Source of the DNA: Agrobacterium rubi TR3 = NBRC 13261
GTDB taxonomy: Bacteria > Pseudomonadota > Alphaproteobacteria > Rhizobiales > Rhizobiaceae
Direction: 5' to 3'
Length of the DNA: 64,000 nucleotides
Assembly: GCF_000739935.1 (NCBI RefSeq)
Contig: NZ_BBJU01000024.1
Span: forward strand, 154,420 to 218,419
Position numbers and translations under genes: made by a program. The notes under the pieces are model-generated. The model was not told where the DNA came from. It saw only the letters and a list, made by a program, of their open reading frames with translations, and did no database searches. This document shows positions 1 to 7,585 of this stretch, in pieces. The first letter of the stretch is position 1. Each line of letters opens with the position of its first letter.

Positions 1-1
1 A

Positions 2-38
2 GGAAGTCTGGCGGCGAGAACATCACCGCGAGACTTCC
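2..38. repeat. Inverted repeat just upstream of traC
   Basis: GGAAGTCT (2-9) and AGACTTCC (31-38) form a perfect 8-bp inverted repeat with a 21-nt spacer, 17 nt before the traC start. In Ti-type plasmids the oriT and the divergent traA gene lie directly upstream of traC, so this could be part of oriT or a tra operator, but the nick region itself is not visible. Only the palindrome is observed; its role is inferred. Confidence 0.4.
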
Positions 39-55
39 AGGGAGATCCGACCGGA

Positions 56-352
56 ATGAAGAAACCGTCATCGAAGATACGTGAAGAAATCGCCCGCCTT
101 CAGGACCAGCTCAGACAGGCGGAGACGCGGGAGGCCGAGCGCATCGGCCGCGTCGCGCTGAAGGCCGGTCTTGGCGAGATCGAGATCGAGGAGGCCGAAC
201 TCCAGGCAGCGTTCGAGGACATCGCCGGGCGCTTTCGCGGAGGTAAGGCAGGGACATCCGGAAGGAAAAATGCCGATGACGGCCGGACCGCCGGCGAGCC
301 GGGCGCGACGCTCGCATCTGGCTCGGATGCGGGCAGCCGTGGCGAGGCTTGA
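56..352 (+). CDS. traC: Conjugal transfer protein TraC
   Basis: A 98-residue, highly charged protein. The first half (about 1-60) is predicted helical and rich in Glu, Arg and Lys; the C-terminal third is Gly/Ala-rich and probably disordered. Length, composition and the traC-traD-traG order match the Ti-type (rhizobial) conjugation cluster, where TraC is a small accessory protein of DNA processing at oriT. Translation starts at an ATG in GACCGGAATGAAG. The stop lies 4 nt before the traD start, which points to one operon. The divergent relaxase gene traA expected to the left is outside the window. Confidence 0.85.
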   Translation: MKKPSSKIREEIARLQDQLRQAETREAERIGRVALKAGLGEIEIEEAELQAAFEDIAGRFRGGKAGTSGRKNADDGRTAGEPGATLASGSDAGSRGEA

Positions 353-356
353 GCGG

Positions 357-572
357 ATGCACCGGACCTCATCGACCGACGCCCGAAAGAAGGACACCCG
401 CGAGAAGATCGAGCTGGGTGGCCTGATCGTCAAGGCCGGGCTGCGCTACGAGAAACGGGCACTGCTGCTCGGCATGCTGATCGATGCAGGTCGCCGCATC
501 AAGGGCGACGATGCCGAGCGATCGCGCCTCACCACGATAGGGGCGGAGGCCTTTGGTCGTGACGGCGAATAG
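357..572 (+). CDS. traD: Conjugal transfer protein TraD (Ti-type)
   Basis: A 71-residue protein starting at the ATG at 357, too short to stand out alone but in the exact place and of the expected size for Ti-type TraD. It has a charged N-terminus with alternating Arg, Lys and Asp, a central stretch around [12 protein letters not shown], and a predicted second helix ([13 protein letters not shown]). It is unrelated to F-plasmid TraD. Its 3' end overlaps the start of traG by 14 nt, consistent with translational coupling. The molecular role is not established; it accompanies TraC and TraG in relaxosome and coupling functions. Confidence 0.8.
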   Translation: MHRTSSTDARKKDTREKIELGGLIVKAGLRYEKRALLLGMLIDAGRRIKGDDAERSRLTTIGAEAFGRDGE

Positions 573-2508
573 AATTCTCCTCGCCGTCGTCCCCGCCACG
601 ACGATGATCGCCGCGGTGATCCTGATGCCGGGGATCGAGCACTGGCTGGCGGCGTTCGGAAGGACGGCGCAGGCGAAGCTGATGCTCGGGCGGTTCGGCA
701 TCGCCCTGCCCTACATCGCAGCGGCTGCGATAGGTACGATGTTCCTGTTCGCGGCCAACGGTGCCGCCAACATAAAGACGGCTGGATGGAGCGTCGTCAG
801 CGGAAACGTCGCGGCGATTATCATCGCGATGATCCGCGAGGCGGCTCGTCTTTCCGGCATCGCCGGAAGCGTCCCCACGGACCAGTCCGTCCTCGCCTAC
901 ACGGACCCGGCGACAGCGCTCGGTGCGGCCGGCCCATTCCTCGCCGGCGTCTTCGCACTTCGCGTCGTCATCAAGGGCAAGGCTGCATTTGCCAGTCCGG
1001 CGCCGCGCCGTGTCCGCGGCAAGCGGGCCGTGCATGGCGAGGCGGACTGGATGGGCGTGGTCGAAGCGGGAAGACTGTTTCCCGATGCGGGCGGCATCGT
1101 CATCGGAGAACGCTATCGCGTCGATCGCGACAGTGTGGCGGGCATGTCGTTCCGCGCCGATCAGCGCGAGACATGGGGCGCGGGCGGCAAGTCCCCGCTG
1201 CTCTGCTTCGACGGCTCGTTCGGCTCGTCGCACGGCATCGTCTTTGCCGGCTCCGGCGGTTTCAAGACGACATCGTTGACGATCCCGACGGCGCTCAAAT
1301 GGGGTGGCGGGCTTGTGGTTCTGGACCCGTCGAGCGAGGTGGCGCCGATGGTCTCGGAACACCGGCGCAAGGCCGGCCGAAAAGTGATCGTGCTCGATCC
1401 CGCCACGCCCGCCATCGGCTTCAACGCGCTCGACTGGATCGGGCGGTTTGGCGGAACGAAGGAGGAGGATATCGTGTCGGTCGCGACCTGGATCATGACC
1501 GACAACGCGCGGACTGCGTCCGCCCGCGACGACTTCTTCCGGGCTTCCGCCATGCAGCTGTTGACCGCGTTGATCGCAGACGTGTGCCTGTCAGGGCATA
1601 CGGACGAACAGGACCAGACGCTGCGCCGGGTGCGCGCCAATCTCTCGGAGCCTGAACCGAAACTGCGCGAGCGGCTGACGCGGATTTACGAGCAGTCCGA
1701 ATCCGAATTCGTCCGGGAGAACGTCGCGGTGTTCGTCAACATGACGCCGGAGACGTTCTCCGGCGTCTATGCCAACGCCGTCAAGGAAACGCACTGGCTC
1801 TCCTATCCGAACTATGCCGCCCTGGTGTCCGGCGACAGCTTCTCGACGGACGATCTCGCCAAGGGCGAGACGGACATCTTCATCGCACTCGACCTGAAAG
1901 TGCTGGAGGCACATCCGGGCCTTGCCCGCGTCGTGATCGGCGCGTTCCTGAACGCGATCTATAATCGCAACGGCGAGGTCGAGGGCAGGACGCTGTTCCT
2001 GCTCGACGAGGTGGCCCGTCTCGGCTATCTGCGCATCCTCGAGACAGCGCGCGATGCCGGTCGCAAATACGGCATCACGCTGACGCTGATCTTCCAGAGC
2101 CTCGGGCAGATGCGCGAGGCCTATGGCGGTCGGGACGCCACGAGCAAATGGTTCGAGTCGGCGTCATGGATCTCGTTCGCGGCGATCAACGATCCCGACA
2201 CGGCCGACTACATCTCGAAGCGATGCGGCGACACGACGATCGAGGTCGACCAGACGAACCGGTCGACCGGAATGAAGGGATCGTCGCGCTCGCGGTCGAA
2301 GCAGCTTTCGAACCGGCGGCTGATCCTGCCGCATGAGGTGATGCGCATGCGGACCGACGAGCAGATCGTGTTCACGGCTGGCAACGCGCCGCTCAGATGC
2401 GGCCGCGCCATCTGGTTCCGCCGCGACGAGATGACGAGGATCGTCGGCAAGAACAGGTTCCATCAAGGCGATGCGCCGGCCAAGGGGCCGGAACCTTCCA
2501 CACCCTGA
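559..2508 (+). CDS. traG: Type IV coupling protein TraG (VirD4 family)
   Basis: A 649-residue inner-membrane ATPase that hands the relaxosome to the type IV secretion channel during conjugation. The N-terminus has hydrophobic segments around residues 5-25, 42-64, 75-92 and 115-132. The P-loop is GSGGFKTT (residues 231-238, nt 1249-1272) and the Walker B run LFLLDE ends at about residue 484. GTG at 559 is preferred over the TTG at 553 because GGAGG at 545-549 is 9 nt upstream of it. The C-terminus is rich in Ser and Arg, as is usual for TraG. The length (about 640-660 residues) is normal, so the gene looks intact. Confidence 0.95.
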   Translation: MTANRILLAVVPATTMIAAVILMPGIEHWLAAFGRTAQAKLMLGRFGIALPYIAAAAIGTMFLFAANGAANIKTAGWSVVSGNVAAIIIAMIREAARLSGIAGSVPTDQSVLAYTDPATALGAAGPFLAGVFALRVVIKGKAAFASPAPRRVRGKRAVHGEADWMGVVEAGRLFPDAGGIVIGERYRVDRDSVAGMSFRADQRETWGAGGKSPLLCFDGSFGSSHGIVFAGSGGFKTTSLTIPTALKWGGGLVVLDPSSEVAPMVSEHRRKAGRKVIVLDPATPAIGFNALDWIGRFGGTKEEDIVSVATWIMTDNARTASARDDFFRASAMQLLTALIADVCLSGHTDEQDQTLRRVRANLSEPEPKLRERLTRIYEQSESEFVRENVAVFVNMTPETFSGVYANAVKETHWLSYPNYAALVSGDSFSTDDLAKGETDIFIALDLKVLEAHPGLARVVIGAFLNAIYNRNGEVEGRTLFLLDEVARLGYLRILETARDAGRKYGITLTLIFQSLGQMREAYGGRDATSKWFESASWISFAAINDPDTADYISKRCGDTTIEVDQTNRSTGMKGSSRSRSKQLSNRRLILPHEVMRMRTDEQIVFTAGNAPLRCGRAIWFRRDEMTRIVGKNRFHQGDAPAKGPEPSTP

Positions 2509-2528
2509 CAGAACGAAAGGAAGCGCGC

Positions 2529-2930
2529 ATGATGCATTGGAGAAAAGACTGGTACTCGTTGATGGGGCCGTTGATGACCTGGGTGGCGTTCATCATCGCC
2601 ATTCCGTTTCTCGGCGCCGGGGCGATCGTCAGCATGGCCATTCTGCCAGCGATCGGCGATACGATCGTGAAGACGGTTGGCCTTTTCTGCGCTCTGGTGC
2701 TTGGGCCACTGGCGGCGTTCACGGAGATCGCGCCGCCATTTGTGACGAGAGAAGAGGTGGCCTGGCGCAACAGAAACAGAGAGATGCTCTTCGAAGGCGA
2801 TGTCGCCTGGGAAGATGTTCCGTTTCTGCCACCGGTGCTGAACCGGATTCGGTCCACAACCGGAAAACGAAAGCGGGAGGAAGAGAAGGAGGGGGCCGCT
2901 GCCAGCGATGCGAAGCCGTCCATCGCATGA
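2529..2930 (+). CDS. Small membrane protein downstream of traG
   Basis: A 133-residue protein of unknown function, 20 nt after traG on the same strand and probably co-transcribed. Two hydrophobic segments cover about residues 11-37 and 44-65; the C-terminal half is soluble, with a charged, Lys/Glu-rich tail. ATG at 2529 has AAAGGAAG directly before it (GGAAGCGCGC); the ATG three bases later is equally possible. Its place behind the coupling protein suggests a role in transfer or in the cell envelope, but nothing in the sequence identifies it. Confidence 0.65.
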   Translation: MMHWRKDWYSLMGPLMTWVAFIIAIPFLGAGAIVSMAILPAIGDTIVKTVGLFCALVLGPLAAFTEIAPPFVTREEVAWRNRNREMLFEGDVAWEDVPFLPPVLNRIRSTTGKRKREEEKEGAAASDAKPSIA

Positions 2931-3307
2931 CGTCCGAAAGCGCGTCCCCGGATGCCGTACGGGACCTGTATCCGGCACACTGCGACAAGCTGCTGAATTC
3001 AGGGGGAGAGGCTATCACCGGTGCATAAAATCACCAATGAGCGACGCCGATCTCCCGGAGCTTTAAGCCGGCCGCAGGCCGCACCCGGGAGAGGGATAGG
3101 GGTTTGGGGAAAGGGTGGAGGGAACCGTCCCCTTTCCCCATGGGAGGGTGTTTGAGGGAGGGGCTTGCCCTTCCCTCATGGGGTGAGCGGCGAGAGGGGC
3201 GGCGCAGCCCCCCTTTCGTTAGCCATGCCGGCCGGTCGATCCGGCTGACGAGGCTCGCAGACAGGGATACGGACGAAAGGTGGCACCACCACCTTTCGTC
3301 CTCGACA
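2931..3307. other. Intergenic region with three strong hairpins
   Basis: No credible gene. Three successive inverted repeats are visible: GGGGAAAGGG (3106-3115) with CCCTTTCCCC (3130-3139); GAGGGAGGGGC (3154-3164) with GCCCTTCCCTC (3167-3177, one mismatch); and a perfect 13-bp stem at 3271-3301. The strand is very purine-biased around 3090-3170. The region separates the plus-strand tra genes from a minus-strand gene and may act as a boundary or terminator. Confidence 0.5.
3271..3301 (-). terminator. Perfect 13-bp hairpin after the 3308-3634 gene
   Basis: GGACGAAAGGTGG (3271-3283), loop CACCA, then CCACCTTTCGTCC (3289-3301). It lies 6 nt past the stop of the minus-strand gene at 3308-3634, where a terminator is expected, but no clear T-run follows, so it may be a transcript-stabilising stem rather than a classical terminator. 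Confidence 0.55.
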
Positions 3308-3634
3308 TTAATCGGGGCTAACGTTGAGTTCACGGATCACCGTGTCGATGCGCCAGTCGCCAATCTCGGTTCGTCGCTGGGCAACCAGAATATCGACGGC
3401 CGTTTCGTTCGCCTCGATAGCACTGATCGCCGCGTCCATCGCATCCCATGGACCGAGGTTTTCGACAGGGATGACGTCGCCGTCATCGTCATAGGCGCCT
3501 GAGATGTACATTGGCGCGCGCGTGACGCGGTCATGTGCACGCTCGGCTTCTCGAATCAACCGAAAACCCTCTTCCCGCTGACGCCAGTATTCCGGGCTGC
3601 CACCATCGATGTATTTGATTTTCTGCTCTGTCAT
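3308..3634 (-). CDS. Conserved hypothetical protein
   Basis: A 108-residue acidic, soluble protein with no recognised domain. It starts at the ATG at 3634, preceded by a strong ribosome site (AAAGGAGATTGTC, spacing 6). The N-terminal half is predicted helical (YWRQREEGFRLIREAERAH), the middle has an Asp-rich turn (YDDDGD) and the C-terminal half is again helical. It looks like one of the short accessory genes of rhizobial plasmids. A hairpin follows its stop and a repeated leader element precedes it (3704-3776). Confidence 0.7.
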   Translation of the reverse strand: MTEQKIKYIDGGSPEYWRQREEGFRLIREAERAHDRVTRAPMYISGAYDDDGDVIPVENLGPWDAMDAAISAIEANETAVDILVAQRRTEIGDWRIDTVIRELNVSPD

Positions 3635-4065
3635 GACAATCTCCTTTCGTCTTTCTGACGCAAGGAGGCTGCGCCGTAGACGCGAGGGGTCAGGGATCGC
3701 ATTGCGACCGCCGGAGGCGGCGAGTGGAGGAGCCGATTTGCAAGAGCCGTCGCGGACGGCGGCTGCAAATTGGAGGTGCTACGACGTCCTTGACGCCGGA
3801 GTGGCGGGTGCAAAATACAAAGTCAGAGAGAAGAGAGACCCGCGCCTGCAGGGCGCGTCCGTCTGCCGGTAGAACCGGCCGCGAGAGGATCGCAACCGGA
3901 TGGCCGAAACCGCTTGCGGGTTCGGTGCGCTTGCGCATAGAGCCATGCGTTGAAGCCGCCTCGCCCAGTTCCCTGTCTGAAATCATCACGGCGATGAATC
4001 GGTGACACCGGATCGATTCAGATAACTCGTTGGACGCTGCTTGCCGAGATAGCGACAATGAGGGC
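3635..4065. other. Long divergent intergenic region
   Basis: No gene recognised. The left part is the leader of the minus-strand gene at 3308-3634 and contains repeat copy A (3704-3776). The right part, before the WGR gene, has short palindromes such as CGGTGACACCG near 4000. The frames that stay open here have atypical composition and no ribosome sites. Confidence 0.4.
3704..3776. repeat. Structured leader repeat, copy A
   Basis: This 73-nt element matches 5027-5099. It contains the hairpin CCGCCGGAGGCGG, then GTGGAGGA, then ATTTGC and GCAAAT flanking an inner stem GCCGTC-GCG-GACGGC. In copy B the inner stem has a different sequence (CCGCC-ATA-GGCGG) but still pairs. Both copies lie just upstream of a short minus-strand gene, about 70 nt from its start, which suggests a leader RNA structure or regulatory DNA. 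Confidence 0.55.
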
Positions 4066-4323
4066 ATGGAAGACAAGGAGACATGCCCGGTTCATCTTCA
4101 CCGCATCGAGACGGCGCAGAACATGCGACGCTTCTACATTCTGGCGATCCAGCCGACACTGTTCGGCGGGGCTTCGGTCATCCGCAACTGGGGCCGGATC
4201 GGATCGGGCGGCCAGACGATGATGCAGACCTTCGATCATCCGGATGATGCGAACACAGCACTCTCCTGTCTCGAACGAACGAAGAGACGACGTGGCTATC
4301 GGGACGCGGGCAACACCGAATAG
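4066..4323 (+). CDS. WGR domain protein
   Basis: An 85-residue protein made almost entirely of one WGR domain, with the hallmark NWGRIGSGGQ at about residues 41-50 preceded by the typical aromatic strand RRFYILAIQPTLFGG. WGR domains occur in PARPs and as stand-alone bacterial proteins and are thought to bind nucleic acids. ATG at 4066 gives the standard small-protein length. It is a common cargo of rhizobial plasmids and lies 138 nt before an HU-like gene on the same strand. The cellular role is not established. Confidence 0.85.
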   Translation: MEDKETCPVHLHRIETAQNMRRFYILAIQPTLFGGASVIRNWGRIGSGGQTMMQTFDHPDDANTALSCLERTKRRRGYRDAGNTE

Positions 4324-4461
4324 CCGGTTTCAATCGACCGCATTGCTGCATTTCCTGTGGCTTACGCGCTCCTTCCGGGGATTCCTGCCTTTCTGCCCCT
4401 TTCTTCGCCACATCTTCATTGCCAAAGCTGAGGGACCGAAACAACATGAGGAATGTCCAAT

Positions 4462-4740
4462 ATGACCACGACCAACGAAATCGCCGACAAGATCGCAGCC
4501 GAACAGAGCCTGACCAAGGCGCAGGCCAAGACGATCGTCGAGAGCGTCTTCAAGCAGATCACCGACGCGGCGCTTGCTGGCGCAGAAACGTCGATCCCAT
4601 CATTTGGAAAGTTCAAGCTGAAGGACACTCCGGAGCGCGAGGGACGCAATCCGGCGACGGGTGCTACGATCAAGATCGCGGCATCGAAGAAGCTGACCTT
4701 TACGCCCGGCAAAGCGGTCAAGGACGCACTGAACGGCTGA
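4462..4740 (+). CDS. HU/IHF-family DNA-binding protein
   Basis: A 92-residue histone-like protein that bends DNA as a dimer. The N-terminal helices (NEIADKIAAEQSLTKAQAK) lead into the beta-arm, with GKFKLKD and the family signature GRNPATGATIKI, and a C-terminal helix starting FTPGKAVKDAL. The ATG at 4462 is preferred over the one at 4453 because GAGG at 4448-4451 would be too close to the latter. A plasmid-encoded HU-like protein may help structure plasmid DNA or assist replication or transfer. A perfect hairpin (4776-4795) follows its stop. Confidence 0.9.
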   Translation: MTTTNEIADKIAAEQSLTKAQAKTIVESVFKQITDAALAGAETSIPSFGKFKLKDTPEREGRNPATGATIKIAASKKLTFTPGKAVKDALNG

Positions 4741-4775
4741 AGCGACCACGCCGCCGGAAACGGCAGCATGATGGA

Positions 4776-4795
4776 AGCCTCCTAGAAAGGAGGCT
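4776..4795. terminator. Hairpin between convergent HU and small minus-strand genes
   Basis: AGCCTCCT (4776-4783), loop AGAA, AGGAGGCT (4788-4795): a perfect 8-bp stem with a 4-nt loop. It lies 35 nt past the HU stop and includes the stop codon of the convergent gene at 4782-4952. There is no T-run on either side, so efficient intrinsic termination is uncertain. Confidence 0.5.
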
Positions 4796-4952
4796 CCGCG
4801 CTGATGCGTCCGTCCTGTTCGGCCTCGATCGTTGCAAGCTCCGCCTGTACCATCTCCAGCTCCGCCGCAATCCGGCGGCGCTCGGCCGGATCGCAGGCAT
4901 TCCTGAATTCGGCCCGAAGCTCTTCGCGCTGAATTTCGAGAGAAATCGTCAT
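4782..4952 (-). CDS. Small coiled-coil-like hypothetical protein (56 aa)
   Basis: A 56-residue protein starting with MTISLEIQREELR, read on the minus strand from the ATG at 4952. It has an excellent ribosome site (AAGGAGACGACG before ATG, spacing 6). The whole chain is rich in Glu, Arg, Ala and Leu in a heptad-like pattern (AERRRIAAELEMVQAEL), so it should form one long helix or coiled coil. The strong ribosome site and clean composition support a real gene. Repeat copy B (5027-5099) lies in its leader. Function unknown. Confidence 0.7.
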   Translation of the reverse strand: MTISLEIQREELRAEFRNACDPAERRRIAAELEMVQAELATIEAEQDGRISAEPPF

Positions 4953-5026
4953 CGTCGTCTCCTTGACGTTTGTGAAAGACGACGCCGCGCGTCATGGCGG
5001 AGCGGAGGGGTCCAGCATCGCGGGAC

Positions 5027-5099
5027 GCGACCGCCGGAGGCGGCGAGGGGAGGAACCGATTTGCGGGAGCCGCCATAGGCGGAAGGAGCAAATTGGAGG
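5027..5099. repeat. Structured leader repeat, copy B
   Basis: Second copy of the 73-nt element at 3704-3776, about 75 nt upstream of the minus-strand gene at 4782-4952. The outer parts are nearly identical, while the inner stem differs in sequence but keeps its pairing. The surrounding 4953-5236 segment contains no gene. Confidence 0.55.
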
Positions 5100-5232
5100 C
5101 GCCGCTCGTGCTGGACGCCTTCGTTTCGCCATGGCACCCTTGGACGAACTGAGCAGCCCACAACTCCTCGTATGGCACCGGAAAAGCCGGAAGCAGGCTC
5201 GATGCCTGCGCCCGGCTCTCCCTCGCGACACG

Positions 5233-5260
5233 AAAAGAGCCCCGCCTTTCGGCGGAGCTC
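5233..5260 (-). terminator. Rho-independent terminator of DUF736 copy 1
   Basis: On the minus strand GAGCTCCGCC, loop GAAA, then GGCGGGGCTC followed by TTTT (hairpin 5237-5260, T-run 5233-5236). The stem has one mismatch. It lies 10 nt past the stop of the DUF736 gene at 5271-5588 and is repeated at the second DUF736 copy. Confidence 0.8.
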
Positions 5261-6003
5261 GTTGCGGTGATCAGGCCTCCCGCTTCGGGCGGTTCCAGAT
5301 GAGGGCGTATTCGCCTTCCTTCTCGCCCGGCCAAAGGGCTGCTGTGATCGGGGCATTGAAGCTGGGGTCGTCGAGCTTGACGGAGATGAAGGGCTCGCCA
5401 TCGTTGGAGACCTTGTTCCAACCCGCGCCGACCTCGACGCCGTTGCCGGCGGTGATGCGGAAGTCCGGAGCGTCGCGCGAGACGCGCTCGATGGGGTTCA
5501 GGCGGGCCTTCATGCTGACTGTGAGCGTGCGCACGTTGCCGATGATGGAGTTGTTGCCGTTGGTGTTGAATTCGCCGATGACTGCCATTGTCGTGCTCCT
5601 TTTCCGGTTTGCTCGGGCCGCGCCCATCGCGTCCTCGATGACGGTGTTAAGACCGACGGCGATCGACGTCGCACCGCTGGCGGCCGGAACGAAGTGGAGG
5701 ACGGCCGGGAGCGGCTTTCTTGGCCCGCGAGGAATGCAAACCTGTTTGCAGGGGAAGAAAGTCGCGTATGGCCGTTGCGGCCAAGGCGATCGAGACGAAG
5801 GCGTCCTTCGGTCACACCAGATCCATCGAGGTCTGCGTGGGTGTGGCCAGCCAGAACCGGATTGCGCACGACATGCCGAGAAACCAATCGTTGAACTCAC
5901 TACCAGCACGCCGCTGGCACAATCGTTTTCGGCACCCTGCTCACACCACGTCACGGCTGCGGACCTGCCGTTCCTTCGACGCCATCGCCGATGGGTGCGT
6001 CTG
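5237..6003. repeat. Direct repeat copy 1 (DUF736 gene, leader and terminator)
   Basis: About 770 bp nearly identical to 9963-10732, in the same orientation. The repeat contains the terminator, the complete DUF736 gene and its long leader, and ends shortly after GATGGGTGCGTCTG. By eye the two copies differ at only scattered bases, a few small changes in the terminator loop and one single-base indel near 5975. The non-coding part (5589-6003) holds no further gene. Recombination between the copies would delete about 4.7 kb. Confidence 0.9.
5271..5588 (-). CDS. DUF736 family protein, copy 1
   Basis: A 105-residue protein of the DUF736 family, found in one to several copies on rhizobial and other alphaproteobacterial plasmids. 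It begins MAVIGEFNTNGNNSIIG and contains the family features FRITAGNGVEVGAGWNK and the terminal LIWNRPKR. ATG at 5588 follows GGAGCACGACA; the longer upstream open frame is not supported. It differs from copy 2 (9999-10316) at very few positions, one being Asn versus Thr at residue 9. It has its own terminator and a 400-nt leader sharing motifs with the ardC leader. Function unknown. Confidence 0.9.
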   Translation of the reverse strand: MAVIGEFNTNGNNSIIGNVRTLTVSMKARLNPIERVSRDAPDFRITAGNGVEVGAGWNKVSNDGEPFISVKLDDPSFNAPITAALWPGEKEGEYALIWNRPKREA

Positions 6004-6055
6004 AACTACCTGTCGTTCGACAGTCGAGCGATGCCGAGACGGCTCTGACTCGACG

Positions 6056-6540
6056 TCATGAACATCGCATTGCTCCACGCGTCGAATAGATAAGGAGGTG
6101 TCGAACCGGCTGTCGCTGTACGAACTCGGCCTGCACATGCTTCAGCACATGGCGTTGACCCGCAAAAGGCACCATCCCCAAGGCCGTTTCGAACGGCACC
6201 CATCGAAATTCGCTATGTTCGTGATTGATGACAACAGTTGCCCCAGCATCCACGAAACCAACGAAGACCGGCAGCATGCTGATTGCGTCGCGATCCGCCT
6301 CATAGAACTGCTCACATATGTCTGCCGAATAGAGCTGACCACAAGTCAGGCCGGTTTCTTCACGAACTTCGCGCAGCGCTGCTTCCCATGCTTTCTCCCC
6401 CTCTTCAATTCCACCGGCAATCTGGCACCACTCGCCGATCAGCGTGCGATTCCGGCGTAAAAGCAGTACCTCGGGTCCAGCGGCGACGCTGCGAAGAAGT
6501 ACGACGGATACGGCAAAAATCGGATCGGAATTTCAGCCAT
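6056..6540 (-). pseudogene. Nudix hydrolase, N-terminal frameshift (or ATT start)
   Basis: The minus strand encodes a Nudix protein with a complete Nudix box (GX5EX7REVXEEXGL, about nt 6349-6415), upstream strands VSVVLLRSVAAGPEVLLLRR and a normal C-terminal half. Nudix enzymes cleave nucleoside diphosphates linked to another moiety. The frame has no ATG, GTG or TTG before the box. A plausible start, ATG at 6540 (MAEIPIRF), is in another frame, and a single missing base around 6520 would join the two. Alternatives are initiation at ATT (6520), giving 154 residues, or a sequencing error. The catalytic box is intact, so inactivation would be recent. Confidence 0.7.
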
Positions 6541-6671
6541 CTGCTGCGCTTCCCTTCACTCACATAGTTTCCGGCAGACCTAAGCGACATCAATCCATCA
6601 GGGGTAAACATTCGCATTTCGATGGTCTATAGCAGTTTGCAACTTCCAGTCATTTGTCTCCCGGAATAACA

Positions 6672-7523
6672 ATGATCCTTTTTCATCATACTTCTGTTTC
6701 CCTTGCCGAGGGAATTTTGGCATCTCAGCTCAACCAGGGTCACGTCACCAGGCGGTCCGAAGAGCCATTGCGCGACGTCGTATGGCTGACGACCGATGAA
6801 AGGCACGAGGGGCACGGACTGACGACGGGAGAACAACTCGATCCAGTGCACCGTTCTTATGTTGAAAAAGTCGAGCAAACGAAGCTTCGCCAGGGGCGTG
6901 TGTGGACGGCCGATAAGACGCGCATCAGAATTAAGGTCAAAATTCCGACGCGGGACCGCAAGCTTTTCAACTATTCTGCCTGGTCCCGGAAAAACGACGG
7001 TCCGAGGTTCGCGAAGTTCATGGGCCTTTCCTGCGTCGAGTCCGTGGCGGGTCTGAACGCTTCGGAGCTGGAAAGAGTGATGTTGATGACAGCGACGAAA
7101 GAAGAGACCTGGTATCTCTCGTTCCGGCCCATCGATCCTAAGGAATTTGAAGAAGTATTATACCGGACGGAGGACGGCTACATCCCGTATGACTTCGAAC
7201 TTCACGGCCGCCACGAGCTTGAGAACGTGGGAATTTATTCGGCAGGGAAAGCGGCCTTGGAGGAATTGCGCGAGGTTGTCGCGTCGCGACACGGGTATGA
7301 CCGTGCAAGTGCTGTCGTAACCTGTGCTGATCTCGCGATGCCGGCAAACGTTGTCGTTCGTGGCGGAGGAATCAACGTGGCTTTCAACCTCGACACCCTC
7401 CGGCGACTTGAAGGTAGCGCCGGCCCGTACGAGGAGGAGATTGTAGCCTGGATTGAACGGCATCGTTTGGATCTCAACGAGGCCTGGCAGAAAAGCCGGA
7501 CGCAGCTCATCAGCTACTCGTAA
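6672..7523 (+). CDS. Uncharacterised protein with ART-like N-terminus
   Basis: A 283-residue protein with no firm family. The first 60 residues (ILFHHTSVSLAEGILASQL, then VVWLTTDE) resemble the first strand-helix of ADP-ribosyltransferase-fold proteins such as DarT or RNA 2'-phosphotransferase relatives, where a His/Ser pair contacts NAD. A later ETWYLSF could supply the Glu, but this is only a resemblance. The C-terminus (EEIVAWIERHRLDLNEAWQ) looks like the last helix of DUF4160-type antitoxins. ATG at 6672 is chosen over an upstream TTG (6654). It is divergent from the Nudix gene and 62 nt before the HEPN gene, with which it may form a unit. Confidence 0.6.
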   Translation: MILFHHTSVSLAEGILASQLNQGHVTRRSEEPLRDVVWLTTDERHEGHGLTTGEQLDPVHRSYVEKVEQTKLRQGRVWTADKTRIRIKVKIPTRDRKLFNYSAWSRKNDGPRFAKFMGLSCVESVAGLNASELERVMLMTATKEETWYLSFRPIDPKEFEEVLYRTEDGYIPYDFELHGRHELENVGIYSAGKAALEELREVVASRHGYDRASAVVTCADLAMPANVVVRGGGINVAFNLDTLRRLEGSAGPYEEEIVAWIERHRLDLNEAWQKSRTQLISYS

Positions 7524-7585
7524 AATTCGGCGATTTTTGCCGCTTCGATTAACCTTCTCTGTCCAAACTCCATCATGGTGAGCAG

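Noticed and set aside
529..1362. Long minus-strand open frame opposite traG (277 codons)
   Set aside because: It is the shadow of traG in GC-rich DNA: no ribosome site, no family match and strongly Arg/Asp-biased composition.
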